A stretch of 64,000 bases of DNA from RUG100 sp050953405. Its GTDB lineage: Bacteria; Bacillota; Clostridia; Peptostreptococcales; Anaerovoracaceae. Made by a program: the position numbers and the translations under genes. The notes under the pieces were generated by a model, which was not told the DNA's origin, did no database searches, and saw only the letters and a program-made list of their open reading frames with translations. Location of the stretch: NCBI GenBank assembly GCA_050953405.1, contig JBMNMP010000003.1:248001-312000 (forward strand), given 5' to 3'. This document shows, in pieces, positions 23,456 through 33,215 of this stretch (the first letter of the stretch is position 1; each line of letters begins with the position of its first letter).

Positions 23456-26299
23456 ATGGCGAAGGATATAGTTATCAAGGGAGCAAATGAGAACAATCTG
23501 AAGAAGCTGGATGTGGTGATCCCGCGCGATAAGATGGTGGTCCTCACGGGCCTTTCGGGAAGCGGCAAGTCATCGCTGGCTTTCGATACCATATATGCAG
23601 AGGGTCAGAGACGATATATGGAGAGCCTTTCATCTTATGCAAGGCAGTTCCTGGGGCAGATGGAAAAACCCGATGTGGAGTACATCGAAGGGCTTTCTCC
23701 TGCCATTTCAATAGATCAGAAGACTACCAGCAAGAACCCGCGGTCTACTGTGGGCACAGTGACCGAGATCTACGACTACCTGAGGCTGATGTATGCGCGC
23801 ATAGGCGTGCCCCACTGCCCTGTCTGCGGCCGGGAGATCAGTTCCCAGAGCGTGGACCAGATCGCGGATACTCTCATGGATCTGGGCGAGGGCACCAGGC
23901 TGACCATGCTGGCGCCGGTAGTCAGAGCCAAGAAAGGCATGCACGAGAAGGTGCTGGAACGCATCCGCAAGGAGGGTTTTTCACGCGTGCGCGTCGATGG
24001 CGAGATACACCGTGTAGAAGATGAAATAAAGCTGGAAAAGAACCTCAAGCACACGATCGAGATCGTGGTCGACAGGATAAAAGTAAAGCCGGGAATAGCC
24101 GGACGTATCGCCCAGGCCTGTGAGCTGGCGATAGAGCACGGCAACGGCCTGGTAATGGCGCTGAGCGATAACGGTGAAGGCGAACAGGAGCACATCTACA
24201 GCACTTCGCTGGCCTGCCCCGAACACGGGGTCAGTGTGGAGGAACTGGAGCCGAGGATGTTTTCGTTCAATAACCCCTTCGGCGCCTGTCCCGAGTGCAA
24301 CGGCCTCGGATTCAAGGAGAGCATCGATCCCGACCTCATCATCAAAGATCAGGACAAGAGCATCGTAGGCGGGGCGTTGTCGACCGTGTTCTCCAGCATG
24401 GACCTCTACGGCAGCTTTTACCGGCAGATGGTAGAAGCTCTCGCGGAGTACCACGGGGTGGATATAAACACACCGTACAATAAGCTGCCTGAGAAATTCA
24501 AGCAGGAGCTTCTCTACGGCACGGGCACGCGTCATCTGCAGTATTATTACAAGAGCAGATCCACGGGTTCGGAGTCGTATCGTGACCATCCGTTCGAGGG
24601 TGTCATCAACAACCTGGAGCGCAGGTACCGGGAGACGAGATCGGATTTCTTCAAGGAAAAGATGCGCAAGTATATGAGCATAACTCCCTGCGACGCCTGC
24701 GGGGGCAGACGCCTCAAGCCGGAAGTCCTGGCGGTGACCGTCGGCGGCCTGAACATAGCTGAATTCTGCGATATGTCGGTCGGCGAGGCACTTGAATTCA
24801 TCGAGAAAAAACGGCTCTCAGACAAAGACGTTCTCATAGCCAGCCAGATCATGAAGGAAATCAAATCAAGGCTGAGCTTCCTGGCAAACGTGGGCCTCGA
24901 TTATCTGACGCTTTCACGTTCCGCAGGTACGCTGTCCGGCGGCGAATCGCAGCGCATCAGGCTGGCGACGCAGATCGGCTCCGGACTCGTAGGCGTGCTC
25001 TACATCCTGGATGAACCCAGCATAGGCCTGCACCAGAAGGACAACAGCCGGCTGCTGGAGGCGCTGCGAAACCTCACTGATATGGGCAACACCCTGCTGA
25101 TAGTGGAGCACGATGAGGAGACCATGTACGCGGCGGATCACATCGTGGACATCGGCCCCGGTGCCGGCGTGCACGGCGGCGAGCTGGTGGCTCAGGGTAC
25201 AGTTGAGGACATCAAGAAATGCAAGCGTTCGATCACCGGCCAGTACCTCTCCGGAGAAAAGCGCATCGAGGTACCCGCACAGAGGCGCAGCGGCAACGGG
25301 AAATATATTGAAGTAAAGGGCGCACAGGAAAACAACCTCAAGAACATAGATGTAAAGTTCCCTCTGGGAAAGATGGTCTGCGTCACCGGGGTGTCGGGCT
25401 CCGGCAAGAGCACCCTAGTCAACGAGATCCTCTACAAGGGACTCGCGGCCGCGATCAGCAGGGCCAAGGCAAGACCGGGAAAGCACAAGAGCATCAAGGG
25501 CAGCCGGAACATCGACAAGATCATAGATATCAACCAGTCTCCGATAGGGAGGACGCCGCGGTCGAATCCGGCCACTTACACGGGCGTTTTCGACCACATC
25601 AGGTCGCTGTTTGCGGAACTGCCGGAGGCCAAGATCAGAGGATACAAAAAGGGCCGCTTCAGCTTTAACGTCAAGGGCGGCAGATGCGAAGCCTGCAAGG
25701 GCGACGGCATCATCAAGATAGAGATGCACTTCCTGCCGGATGTGTACGTGCCCTGCGAGGTGTGCGGCGGTGCCCGCTATAATCGTGAGACCCTGGAAGT
25801 AAAGTACAAGGGCAGGAATATCTACGATGTACTCGACATGAACGTCAGCGAGGCGCTGGAATTCTTCAGCAATATACCGCAGATCTGCAGACAGCTGCAG
25901 ACTCTCGAGGATGTGGGGCTCGGATACATCAAGCTGGGACAGCCTTCGACACAGCTGTCGGGAGGTGAGGCGCAGCGCATCAAGCTGGCCACCGAATTGT
26001 CGCGACGCGATACCGGCAGCACGATGTACATTCTCGATGAACCGACCACCGGCCTTCACTTTGCAGATGTAGACAGGCTGCTGGCGGTACTTGACAGGCT
26101 CACTGATGCGGGCAACACAGTGGTCGTCATCGAGCACAACCTCGATGTCATCAAGCGGGCGGACCACATCATAGACCTGGGGCCTGACGGCGGCGCCAGG
26201 GGCGGAATGGTGGTCGCCGAGGGCACACCGGAGGAAGTCGCCGGGGTCGCCGGCTCGTATACCGGAGAGTATTTGAAGAAGGTTCTGGAGGATGCTTGA
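23456..26299 (+). CDS. uvrA: Excinuclease ABC subunit A
   Basis: A 947-residue ABC-type damage sensor that loads UvrB. Two ATPase modules are seen: GLSGSGKSSLAFDTI and GVSGSGKSTLVNEIL, with signatures LSGGESQRIRLA and LSGGEAQRIKLA. Zinc-binding cysteines are CPVCG, C-x2-C pairs around CPECNGLG / CDACGGRR and CEACKGDG...CEVCGG. The start at 23456 (MAKDIVIKGANENNL) is the family start; the frame runs further upstream over the uvrB end. GGGGAA before the ATG is a modest ribosome binding site. It is co-transcribed with uvrB. Confidence 0.96.
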   Translation: MAKDIVIKGANENNLKKLDVVIPRDKMVVLTGLSGSGKSSLAFDTIYAEGQRRYMESLSSYARQFLGQMEKPDVEYIEGLSPAISIDQKTTSKNPRSTVGTVTEIYDYLRLMYARIGVPHCPVCGREISSQSVDQIADTLMDLGEGTRLTMLAPVVRAKKGMHEKVLERIRKEGFSRVRVDGEIHRVEDEIKLEKNLKHTIEIVVDRIKVKPGIAGRIAQACELAIEHGNGLVMALSDNGEGEQEHIYSTSLACPEHGVSVEELEPRMFSFNNPFGACPECNGLGFKESIDPDLIIKDQDKSIVGGALSTVFSSMDLYGSFYRQMVEALAEYHGVDINTPYNKLPEKFKQELLYGTGTRHLQYYYKSRSTGSESYRDHPFEGVINNLERRYRETRSDFFKEKMRKYMSITPCDACGGRRLKPEVLAVTVGGLNIAEFCDMSVGEALEFIEKKRLSDKDVLIASQIMKEIKSRLSFLANVGLDYLTLSRSAGTLSGGESQRIRLATQIGSGLVGVLYILDEPSIGLHQKDNSRLLEALRNLTDMGNTLLIVEHDEETMYAADHIVDIGPGAGVHGGELVAQGTVEDIKKCKRSITGQYLSGEKRIEVPAQRRSGNGKYIEVKGAQENNLKNIDVKFPLGKMVCVTGVSGSGKSTLVNEILYKGLAAAISRAKARPGKHKSIKGSRNIDKIIDINQSPIGRTPRSNPATYTGVFDHIRSLFAELPEAKIRGYKKGRFSFNVKGGRCEACKGDGIIKIEMHFLPDVYVPCEVCGGARYNRETLEVKYKGRNIYDVLDMNVSEALEFFSNIPQICRQLQTLEDVGLGYIKLGQPSTQLSGGEAQRIKLATELSRRDTGSTMYILDEPTTGLHFADVDRLLAVLDRLTDAGNTVVVIEHNLDVIKRADHIIDLGPDGGARGGMVVAEGTPEEVAGVAGSYTGEYLKKVLEDA

Positions 26300-26303
26300 C
26301 CTT

Positions 26304-26333
26304 TTGACCAATGGCGTGTAAACTCGATTTAAT
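26304..26333 (+). promoter_or_regulatory. Promoter of the nicotinate phosphoribosyltransferase gene
   Basis: TTGACC at 26304-26309 and TTTAAT at 26328-26333, spacing 18. Confidence 0.55.
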
Positions 26334-26367
26334 AAATATTACCACGAAATAATCGGAGGAAAATAAA

Positions 26368-27798
26368 GTGATTGAAAAGCTAAACCTGACAATGCTCACG
26401 GACTATTATGAAATAACCATGGCCAATGGATATTTTCAGTCGGAGATGTCAGATGACGTCGCCTATTTTGATATGTTTTTCAGGAGGATACCTGATAACG
26501 GCGGCTTTGCCATCATGGCCGGCGTCGAGCAAGTAGTTAATTATCTCGATAAACTGAGCTTTACCGATGAAGACATCGAATATCTTCGCGGCAAGAACTC
26601 TTTCAGTGAGGAATTCCTGGAATATCTGAAGAATTTCAAGTTCGAATGCGATGTCTGGGCGATACCTGAGGGCACGCCTGTGTTCCCGGGAGAACCGCTG
26701 GTAACTGTAAGGGGGCCGCTGATGCAGGCACAGTTCGTGGAGACGATGATACTGCTGCTGATCAATCACCAGAGTCTCATCGCCACCAAGGCCAACAGGA
26801 TCGTCAGGGCGGCCAAGGGCAGACCGGTCATGGAATTCGGTACCCGCAGGGCGCACGGCATCTCGGCAGCTGTATACGGTGCACGGGCGGCTTACATCGG
26901 CGGATGCGTGGGCACAGCCTGTGCTGTAGCCGATCGCGACTATGGAGTAGAGGCTATGGGCACGATGGCGCACAGCTGGGTACAGATGTACGACAGCGAG
27001 TACGAGGCCTTCAAGAAATACGCAGAGATATATCCGGACAACTGCGTCCTCCTGGTAGATACATACAACGTGCTGAAATCGGGAGTACCCGCGGCGATCA
27101 AGGTATTCAAAGAAGTAAAGCCCTCAAAGATGGGCATCAGGATAGACAGCGGCGACATCACATATCTGACAAAGCAGTCGCGCAAGATGCTCGATGAAGC
27201 AGGGCTGCAGGACTGCAGCATCGTAGTCAGCAATTCGCTGGATGAATATCTGATAGAGGATATCATCAACGAAGGAGCCTGCATCGATTCTTTCGGAGTT
27301 GGTGAGAGACTGATAACAGCCAGCAGCGAGCCGGTGTTCGGAGGCGTTTACAAGCTGTCGGCATTAGAACGCAACGGCAGGATGATCCCCAAGATGAAGA
27401 TCAGTGAAAACGTTGAAAAGATAACCAATCCGGGATTCAAGACGCTGTACCGCTTTTACGACAAGGACAGCAACCATGCCATGGCTGATGTGATAACCCT
27501 GAGCGACGAGCCGGAACCGTCCGGAGATTCGTATGAACTCTTCGATCCGCAGGTGATCTGGAAGAGAAAGACTGTGAAGAACTTCTATGCTAAAAATCTG
27601 CGTGTGAAGTTGTTCGATAAGGGTAAATGTGTTTATAAGCTGCCTGATATCGAAGAGATCAGGGATTACTGCAAATCTCAGGTCGATGCGATGTGGCCGG
27701 AGATGAAGCGCTTTGAAAACCCGCAGACATACTATGTGGATCTCTCTCGCAAACTCTGGAATCTCAAACAGGAGCTGATAGAGGAACACAACAAATAA
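26368..27798 (+). CDS. Nicotinate phosphoribosyltransferase
   Basis: A 476-residue NAPRTase making nicotinate mononucleotide from nicotinate and PRPP in NAD salvage. Marks are MLTDYYEITMANGY near the N-terminus, EFGTRRAHG, GTMAHSW and MGIRIDSGDI (phosphate binding). It starts with GTG after GGAGGAAA. The C-terminal part continues into RKLWNLKQELIEEH, as in long bacterial NAPRTases. A small HicB-like gene follows 25 bases downstream. Confidence 0.92.
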   Translation: MIEKLNLTMLTDYYEITMANGYFQSEMSDDVAYFDMFFRRIPDNGGFAIMAGVEQVVNYLDKLSFTDEDIEYLRGKNSFSEEFLEYLKNFKFECDVWAIPEGTPVFPGEPLVTVRGPLMQAQFVETMILLLINHQSLIATKANRIVRAAKGRPVMEFGTRRAHGISAAVYGARAAYIGGCVGTACAVADRDYGVEAMGTMAHSWVQMYDSEYEAFKKYAEIYPDNCVLLVDTYNVLKSGVPAAIKVFKEVKPSKMGIRIDSGDITYLTKQSRKMLDEAGLQDCSIVVSNSLDEYLIEDIINEGACIDSFGVGERLITASSEPVFGGVYKLSALERNGRMIPKMKISENVEKITNPGFKTLYRFYDKDSNHAMADVITLSDEPEPSGDSYELFDPQVIWKRKTVKNFYAKNLRVKLFDKGKCVYKLPDIEEIRDYCKSQVDAMWPEMKRFENPQTYYVDLSRKLWNLKQELIEEHNK

Positions 27799-27822
27799 AA
27801 ATATTGATATAAGGGAGAAAAT

Positions 27823-28044
27823 ATGAACGACAGACTGGAGTACAGGGCTTACACCGGGAGCGTAGAGTATTCTGAAGAGGATAAGATGTACCATGGCAGG
27901 GTCATGGGCATCGAAGATCACGTATCCTATGACGGACACAATGAAGAGGAACTGGCTGAGGAATTTCAGTCGGCTGTAGACCTTTACATCGTTCTCTGTC
28001 AGGACGCGGGGAAGGTCCCGGAGAAGATAAGCCGAGCCAACTAG
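27823..28044 (+). CDS. Solo HicB-like protein
   Basis: A 73-residue protein resembling the partially degraded RNase H-like core of HicB antitoxins (RAYTGSVEYSEEDKMYHGRVMGI, then LAEEFQSAVDLYIVLCQDAGK). It lacks the usual C-terminal DNA-binding domain and no hicA toxin gene is next to it. It follows the NAPRTase with an AGGGAG ribosome binding site. Stand-alone HicB-like proteins have no settled role. Confidence 0.7.
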   Translation: MNDRLEYRAYTGSVEYSEEDKMYHGRVMGIEDHVSYDGHNEEELAEEFQSAVDLYIVLCQDAGKVPEKISRAN

Positions 28045-28084
28045 ACATAAATAACCCAAGCTATAAACAAAAGGCGGTAACTTA

Positions 28085-29752
28085 ATGAAAATCAAATTCT
28101 GCGGCGCCGCCAGCGGAGTGACGGGGTCCTGTCACCTGCTGACCAGCGGAGAACACAAATTATTGCTAGATTGCGGACAGTTTCAGGGGGGAAAAGCTCA
28201 GGAAGCCAAGAATTTTGAAGACTTCCCGTTTGACCCTGCGGAGATAGAATGCGTGCTGCTGAGTCATGCGCACATCGATCACTGCGGACGGCTGCCTCTT
28301 CTCGTGAAGAGAGGCTTCAGGGGAAAAATTTACTGTACTCAGGCGACCGCGGATCTCCTGCAGGTCATGCTGAAGGACAGCGGCTATATCCATGAAAAGG
28401 AAGCTGAATGGAGGAACCGGAAAAACGAAAGGGCCGGACGCCCGCTGATAGAACCTCTGTACACCGTGGAGGACTCGGAAGAAACTCTGAAATACGTGCA
28501 GCCGGTGCTCTACGATCAGCTGATAGATATCAACGACAAAATGCGCATCGTGTTCAACGATGCGGGGCATATACTGGGATCGGCGATCACCGAACTCTGG
28601 GTCGAAGAGGACGGCAATGTCTCTAAAATAGTCTTCTCCGGCGACCTCGGCATGATGGACCGCCCGATACTGCGGGACCCGACAATAATCAAGAAGTCCG
28701 ATTATGTGATCATGGAGAGCACTTACGGCAACAGGGTACATCCGCAGAATCCGACCAGCGTAGACGAACTGATGGAAATCATTGTGCAAACCAAAAAACG
28801 CGGGGGAACGGTAGTCATCCCCAGTTTTGCGGTGGGCAGAACTCAGGAACTGATCTATCAGCTGGCGAGATATTACGAAGAAGACAACAAATACAAGGCG
28901 GAGCTGGAAGACCTGAACGTCTATATCGACAGCCCCATGGCTACGAGCGCTACTGAAGTTTTCAAGAGGAACGCTCAGGTGTTCGATGATGAAACGAAAG
29001 CTTATATCCTCAAGGGCGACAATCCTCTGGACTTCAAAAATCTCAAGTTCACGAGGACGACCGCGGAATCGCAGCGCCTCAACATGGACAGGACGCCCAA
29101 GGTGATCATCTCGGCCAGCGGCATGTGCGATGCGGGCCGCATCAGGCATCATTTGAAGCACAATCTGTGGGACAAAAAATCCAGTGTGGTTTTCGTGGGC
29201 TATCAGGCAGAAGGAACCCTGGGCAGGAGCCTCATAGACGGCATCAAAGAAGTCAATCTGTTCGGCGAACCGATACAGGTGAACGCACAAATTTACAATC
29301 TTGAGGGTTTCTCGGGGCATGCTGACAAAGACGGCCTCCTGGCCTGGATCGGCGGCTTTGAAAAGAAACCGCAGCATATCTTCCTGGTTCACGGCGAAGA
29401 GCAGTCAAAGAAGGATCTGGCGCGAGAAATAAAGGAGCGCCTGGGATACGAGGCCACTGTGGTCGAAGAAGTCTCCGAATTTGAACTCGAGAGCGCCAGG
29501 ATACTGAGCCGCGATGATGCCTGGAAAGAGGTCGTCAGCGCGGAGACTCTGGGCAACATCAGAGAGCAGATCGTTGATGTTCATGCACGCCTGGAAAATG
29601 TGCTCTACAACAGCCAGCTCAGTCTGGGATCCAATATATCTCCGGAAAAGATCATCAAGATCAATAATCTGGTGCAGCAGCTGGACAAAAACACAATCAA
29701 TCTGGGAGCGGTTTTGACGGATCAGGATATCGAAGATGAGAAAAAAGAGTGA
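28085..29752 (+). CDS. Beta-CASP metallo-beta-lactamase nuclease (RNA processing)
   Basis: A 555-residue protein of the metallo-beta-lactamase/beta-CASP group. Zinc motifs are LLSHAHIDHCGRLP (HxHxDH), NDAGHILGSA and FSGDLG; beta-CASP motifs are ESTYGNR, PSFAVGRTQEL, ASGMCDAGR and FSGHADKDGL. Family members are RNA exo- or endonucleases. The last 70 residues (about 485-555, NIREQIVDVHARLENVL...) form a helical extension not needed for the core. It closes the NAPRTase-HicB transcript. Confidence 0.88.
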   Translation: MKIKFCGAASGVTGSCHLLTSGEHKLLLDCGQFQGGKAQEAKNFEDFPFDPAEIECVLLSHAHIDHCGRLPLLVKRGFRGKIYCTQATADLLQVMLKDSGYIHEKEAEWRNRKNERAGRPLIEPLYTVEDSEETLKYVQPVLYDQLIDINDKMRIVFNDAGHILGSAITELWVEEDGNVSKIVFSGDLGMMDRPILRDPTIIKKSDYVIMESTYGNRVHPQNPTSVDELMEIIVQTKKRGGTVVIPSFAVGRTQELIYQLARYYEEDNKYKAELEDLNVYIDSPMATSATEVFKRNAQVFDDETKAYILKGDNPLDFKNLKFTRTTAESQRLNMDRTPKVIISASGMCDAGRIRHHLKHNLWDKKSSVVFVGYQAEGTLGRSLIDGIKEVNLFGEPIQVNAQIYNLEGFSGHADKDGLLAWIGGFEKKPQHIFLVHGEEQSKKDLAREIKERLGYEATVVEEVSEFELESARILSRDDAWKEVVSAETLGNIREQIVDVHARLENVLYNSQLSLGSNISPEKIIKINNLVQQLDKNTINLGAVLTDQDIEDEKKE

Positions 29753-29777
29753 CAAAGGGTAACAATTTTGCTATAAT
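29749..29777 (+). promoter_or_regulatory. Promoter of the sigma-54 activator gene
   Basis: GTGACA at 29749-29754 and TATAAT at 29772-29777, spacing 17. It overlaps the end of the preceding gene. Confidence 0.7.
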
Positions 29778-29804
29778 AGAGATGCTTGCGGAGGTGTGCA
29801 ATAG

Positions 29805-31616
29805 ATGTCATTGTTAAAGGAAATTTCGACAAATGCTCAGCAGGTAGCTGAGGCAATCGGCATAGCGGTCGGGGTCGAAGTGGAAATCGTTGATAACACT
29901 CTGACGGTTATCGGCGGCACCGGACTGTATGCAGATCTGGTAGGCCAGAAAGAAGAGGCCGGAAAACTGGACGGTGACTTTCTCTATGCAAGGGTCCTTC
30001 GCTCAGGAGTTACACAATATGTTGAAGATGCGCCGAGTTATAAATTCTACGGTGAGCACAAGGGCAATATCACAGCCTCTGGAGAGCTCGCTGAAATCTG
30101 CACCCCGATCAAGGGCAAAGATGGAATCATAGGTATCATAGGGCTTGTTGCGTTCAATGATGAGCAACGCGCTATTTTGCTGGATAGAAGACGCAACATG
30201 GTGACTTTTGTGGAAAAAATGGCTGATTTGCTGTCAGCAAAAGCGGAACAGCAGCAGATGCTGGTCAGGGCTGAAATAGCCAGACGCGAGATGATGACAG
30301 TACTGGAAACAGCGCATGAAGGTATCCTGGCGATAGACAAATCGGGATACATCAGACACTCCAACAGCAGGGCAGCCGAATTGTTCAGATCGGCGCGCAC
30401 AGATGTGATCGGTGCTCATTTGAACAAATTCATGACGGGTTCACCGGCGCTCGACGTTTTACGGACGGGCAAGGGTTATACAGAACGCGAAGAGCTGTAC
30501 CGCAGCGACATGGGTGCGCTGCATGTGATCGCTACCGCAAAGCCGTATTTTGCAGGCAGTGAAATAGAGGGCGTAGTCCTCTCGTTCCGTGACATACAGG
30601 AGGCACAGAAGCTCGCTTACAAGATGACTACAAAGAAGGTCAAGAACACCTTCGATGACATCATCGGCAGCAGTGCGGCGATCTCAAGAGCCAAAGATCA
30701 GGCTCTGATCACCAGCAGGGGCGACTCCACGGTATTGATCACCGGAGAAAGCGGTACCGGAAAGGAAATGTTTGCCAAGGCGATACATTATTCCGGGCCC
30801 AGATCATCGCAGCCGTTCGTCACCGTGAACTGTGGCGCCATACCTGAGAACCTTCTGGAGAGTGAACTCTTCGGATATGAGAAGGGGGCTTTCACAGGAG
30901 CCAGTGAAAAGGGCAAAAAAGGAAAATTCGAGATGGCCGACGGCGGCACGATTTTCCTCGATGAAATAGGAGATATGCCGATGCACCTGCAGGTAAAGAT
31001 ACTGCACGTGCTGCAGAATATGAGATTTGAGAGGGTCGGAGGCAACGGAGACATCATGGTGGATGTCAGGGTCATTGCGGCGACCAACAAGAATCTTGAA
31101 GGCATGATAAAAGAAGACAAATTCAGGGAAGACCTCTACTACAGATTGAGCGTCATCCCCATAGATATACCCCCGCTGAGGGAACGCCGGGAGGACATCC
31201 CGCTGTTCATGGATTACTTCCTGAAAAAGTACAATTCATACATGGGAAGGGATCTGAGGGGATTCACAGACGATGTTTATGACCTGTATATGAGTTATGA
31301 CTGGCCGGGAAACGTCAGGGAACTGGAAAATGCAATAGAGTATAGCACAAACATGACTCAAAGTGATATAATAGACGTAAGTGATGTGCCCCGCAGGATC
31401 AGCACGCGGGAAGATCAGCTGCTGGAGACAACTGACAGCTCGCTGCCACTGGCCGATCAGATAAAAGAATATGAAAGAGCTGTAATAATAAAAAAACTGA
31501 GACAGCATAGCGAGGATGGCGACAGCAAGGATGTTGTGGCCAAAGAGCTGGGGCTGTCGAGAGCCACATTGTATCGAAAGCTTTCAGAGCTGGAAATAAA
31601 CAAAAAACTATTATAA
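29805..31616 (+). CDS. Sigma-54-dependent transcriptional activator (sensor-PAS-AAA+-Fis)
   Basis: A 603-residue enhancer-binding protein. Residues 1-150 form a GAF-like sensor, about 165-275 a PAS domain (AHEGILAIDKSGYIRHSNSRA), and about 290-525 the AAA+ core with Walker A GESGTGKE and the sigma-54 contact loop GAFTGA. The C-terminus is a Fis-type HTH (AKELGLSRATLYRKLSEL). Such regulators in Clostridia often control amino acid fermentation genes. The class III aminotransferase gene begins 21 bases downstream, making it a likely partner or target. No clear -24/-12 promoter could be pinned down nearby. Confidence 0.92.
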   Translation: MSLLKEISTNAQQVAEAIGIAVGVEVEIVDNTLTVIGGTGLYADLVGQKEEAGKLDGDFLYARVLRSGVTQYVEDAPSYKFYGEHKGNITASGELAEICTPIKGKDGIIGIIGLVAFNDEQRAILLDRRRNMVTFVEKMADLLSAKAEQQQMLVRAEIARREMMTVLETAHEGILAIDKSGYIRHSNSRAAELFRSARTDVIGAHLNKFMTGSPALDVLRTGKGYTEREELYRSDMGALHVIATAKPYFAGSEIEGVVLSFRDIQEAQKLAYKMTTKKVKNTFDDIIGSSAAISRAKDQALITSRGDSTVLITGESGTGKEMFAKAIHYSGPRSSQPFVTVNCGAIPENLLESELFGYEKGAFTGASEKGKKGKFEMADGGTIFLDEIGDMPMHLQVKILHVLQNMRFERVGGNGDIMVDVRVIAATNKNLEGMIKEDKFREDLYYRLSVIPIDIPPLRERREDIPLFMDYFLKKYNSYMGRDLRGFTDDVYDLYMSYDWPGNVRELENAIEYSTNMTQSDIIDVSDVPRRISTREDQLLETTDSSLPLADQIKEYERAVIIKKLRQHSEDGDSKDVVAKELGLSRATLYRKLSELEINKKLL

Positions 31617-31637
31617 CTACACAATGGAGGGAAAAAA

Positions 31638-32990
31638 ATGTTAAGAGAAGCATTACCTAAAATTTCAACACCATTACCAGGACCTAAGGCAAAGGCTGCA
31701 CTCGAAAAGAGAAAGCAGGTTATGCCGAATGCGATTGGCAGCGCTTATCCTTGCGTTATCAAGAGAGGCGAAGGCGCTATGTTCGAAGACGTTGATGGAA
31801 ACATCTTCCTCGACTGGGTCGGCGGCGTTGGCGTACTGAACATTGGATACAGCAGACCTGAACTGATCGAAGCAGTTAAGGGACAGGCTGACAAGTTCTT
31901 CCACGCTATGATGAACATCACAACTCACGAGCCGTATCTGGATCTCGCAGAGAAAATGAACGAAATCGTTCCGGTAAAGGGCGACAAGAAAAAGACCATG
32001 TTCGTAAACTCCGGTTCTGAAGCTGACGAGAACGCTGTAAAGATCGCAAAGAGCTACACTGGCAGACCTAACATCATCGTATTCACTGGCGCATTCCACG
32101 GCAGAACATCGATGACAATGGCTATGACAGCTAAGAAAGCTTATGCAATCGGCATGGGACCATTCCCGGATGGCGTTTACAGAGCTCAGTTCCCGAACCT
32201 CTACAGAAAGCCTGCTGGCATATCTGATGAAGAAGCTATCCAGTACTACATCGACGATCTGGAAAGAGTATTCATCGAAGCTACACCGAAAGATGCTTGC
32301 GCAGCAATCGTATTCGAGCCTGTACAGGGCGAAGGCGGATTCGTTCCGGCTCCGATCGAATGGGTTAAGGCTGTTAGAAAGATCTGCGATGACAATGGCA
32401 TCCTGATGGTTTGCGACGAAGTACAGAGTGGCTGGGGAAGAACCGGTAAGATGTTCGGATCTCAGTACTTTGCAGATGCAGGCGCAGCTCCTGATATCAT
32501 GACAACAGCTAAGTCCATCGCTGGTGGTATGCCGCTGTCCGCTGTAACAGCAAGCGCTGAAATCATGGACGCTGTAACACCGGGAACAATCGGTGGTACT
32601 TTCTGCGGAAGCCCGATGTCCTGCGTAGCTGGACTGCAGGTTGTAGACATCATGCAGAAGGAAGACTATCCTGGAAAAGCTAACGCTATCGCTGACAAGT
32701 GCATGAAGGTTTGGAACGGCTGGAAAGAAAAGTATGAGTGCATCGGCGACTGCAGAGGCATGGGCGCTATGATGGGTATCGAGTTCGTAAAGGACAAGAA
32801 GAGCAAGACTCCGGATCCTGATCTGGTTGCTAACATCATTCAGACTGCAGTACAGAAGGGCCTCGTTATGGAAGCTGCTGGTACATACAACAACGTTATC
32901 AGATTCCTTTGCCCGCTGTGCGCAACAGACGCTCAGATCGATGCAGGCCTGGAAATCCTGGAAGCTAGCATCAAGGAAAACATCAAATAA
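31638..32990 (+). CDS. Class III PLP aminotransferase (4-aminobutyrate/beta-alanine type)
   Basis: A 450-residue fold-type I aminotransferase. Marks are NSGSEADENAVKIA, TGAFHGRTSMTMAMT, VCDEVQSGWGRTG and the PLP lysine in TTAKSIAGGMPLSA. The family includes 4-aminobutyrate, beta-alanine and ornithine aminotransferases. Because carbamoylase and PreT/PreA genes follow, beta-alanine is a reasonable amino donor, but this is inference. Codon use differs from its neighbours: GCT/GCA, GTT/GTA and ACA dominate over GCG/GCC and GTC. That fits very high expression, or recent acquisition. GGAGGG precedes the ATG and a strong terminator follows. Confidence 0.88.
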   Translation: MLREALPKISTPLPGPKAKAALEKRKQVMPNAIGSAYPCVIKRGEGAMFEDVDGNIFLDWVGGVGVLNIGYSRPELIEAVKGQADKFFHAMMNITTHEPYLDLAEKMNEIVPVKGDKKKTMFVNSGSEADENAVKIAKSYTGRPNIIVFTGAFHGRTSMTMAMTAKKAYAIGMGPFPDGVYRAQFPNLYRKPAGISDEEAIQYYIDDLERVFIEATPKDACAAIVFEPVQGEGGFVPAPIEWVKAVRKICDDNGILMVCDEVQSGWGRTGKMFGSQYFADAGAAPDIMTTAKSIAGGMPLSAVTASAEIMDAVTPGTIGGTFCGSPMSCVAGLQVVDIMQKEDYPGKANAIADKCMKVWNGWKEKYECIGDCRGMGAMMGIEFVKDKKSKTPDPDLVANIIQTAVQKGLVMEAAGTYNNVIRFLCPLCATDAQIDAGLEILEASIKENIK

Positions 32991-33023
32991 TCAAAGGCCG
33001 ATAGAAAACATAATAGTTTTTGG

Positions 33024-33056
33024 ACAACCGCGGGTTTCAGCCCGCGGTTGTTTTTG
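33024..33056 (+). terminator. Terminator after the aminotransferase
   Basis: ACAACCGCGGG and CCCGCGGTTGT form an 11-pair stem around TTTCAG, followed by TTTTTG. Confidence 0.93.
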
Positions 33057-33215
33057 CTCTGAAAACTCTCTGCGAAACCAGTTACATTCACAAGGGCCGG
33101 CGCCTTGAAAGCTTTTACATTTTGTGGCATAATATAATTATAATTTGAGAATTCTGAAAACATATTTTTTCAGGATGACCTGCCTGAAAAACTTCAGAGA
33201 AATGTGGAGGACAGC

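Noticed and set aside
27823..28044. HicAB toxin-antitoxin locus
   Set aside because: No hicA-like frame lies on either side, and the HicB lacks its DNA-binding domain.
31500..31640. Sigma-54 promoter before the aminotransferase
   Set aside because: No TGGCAC-N5-TTGC-like element with correct -24/-12 spacing was found; partial matches lie inside the activator coding sequence.
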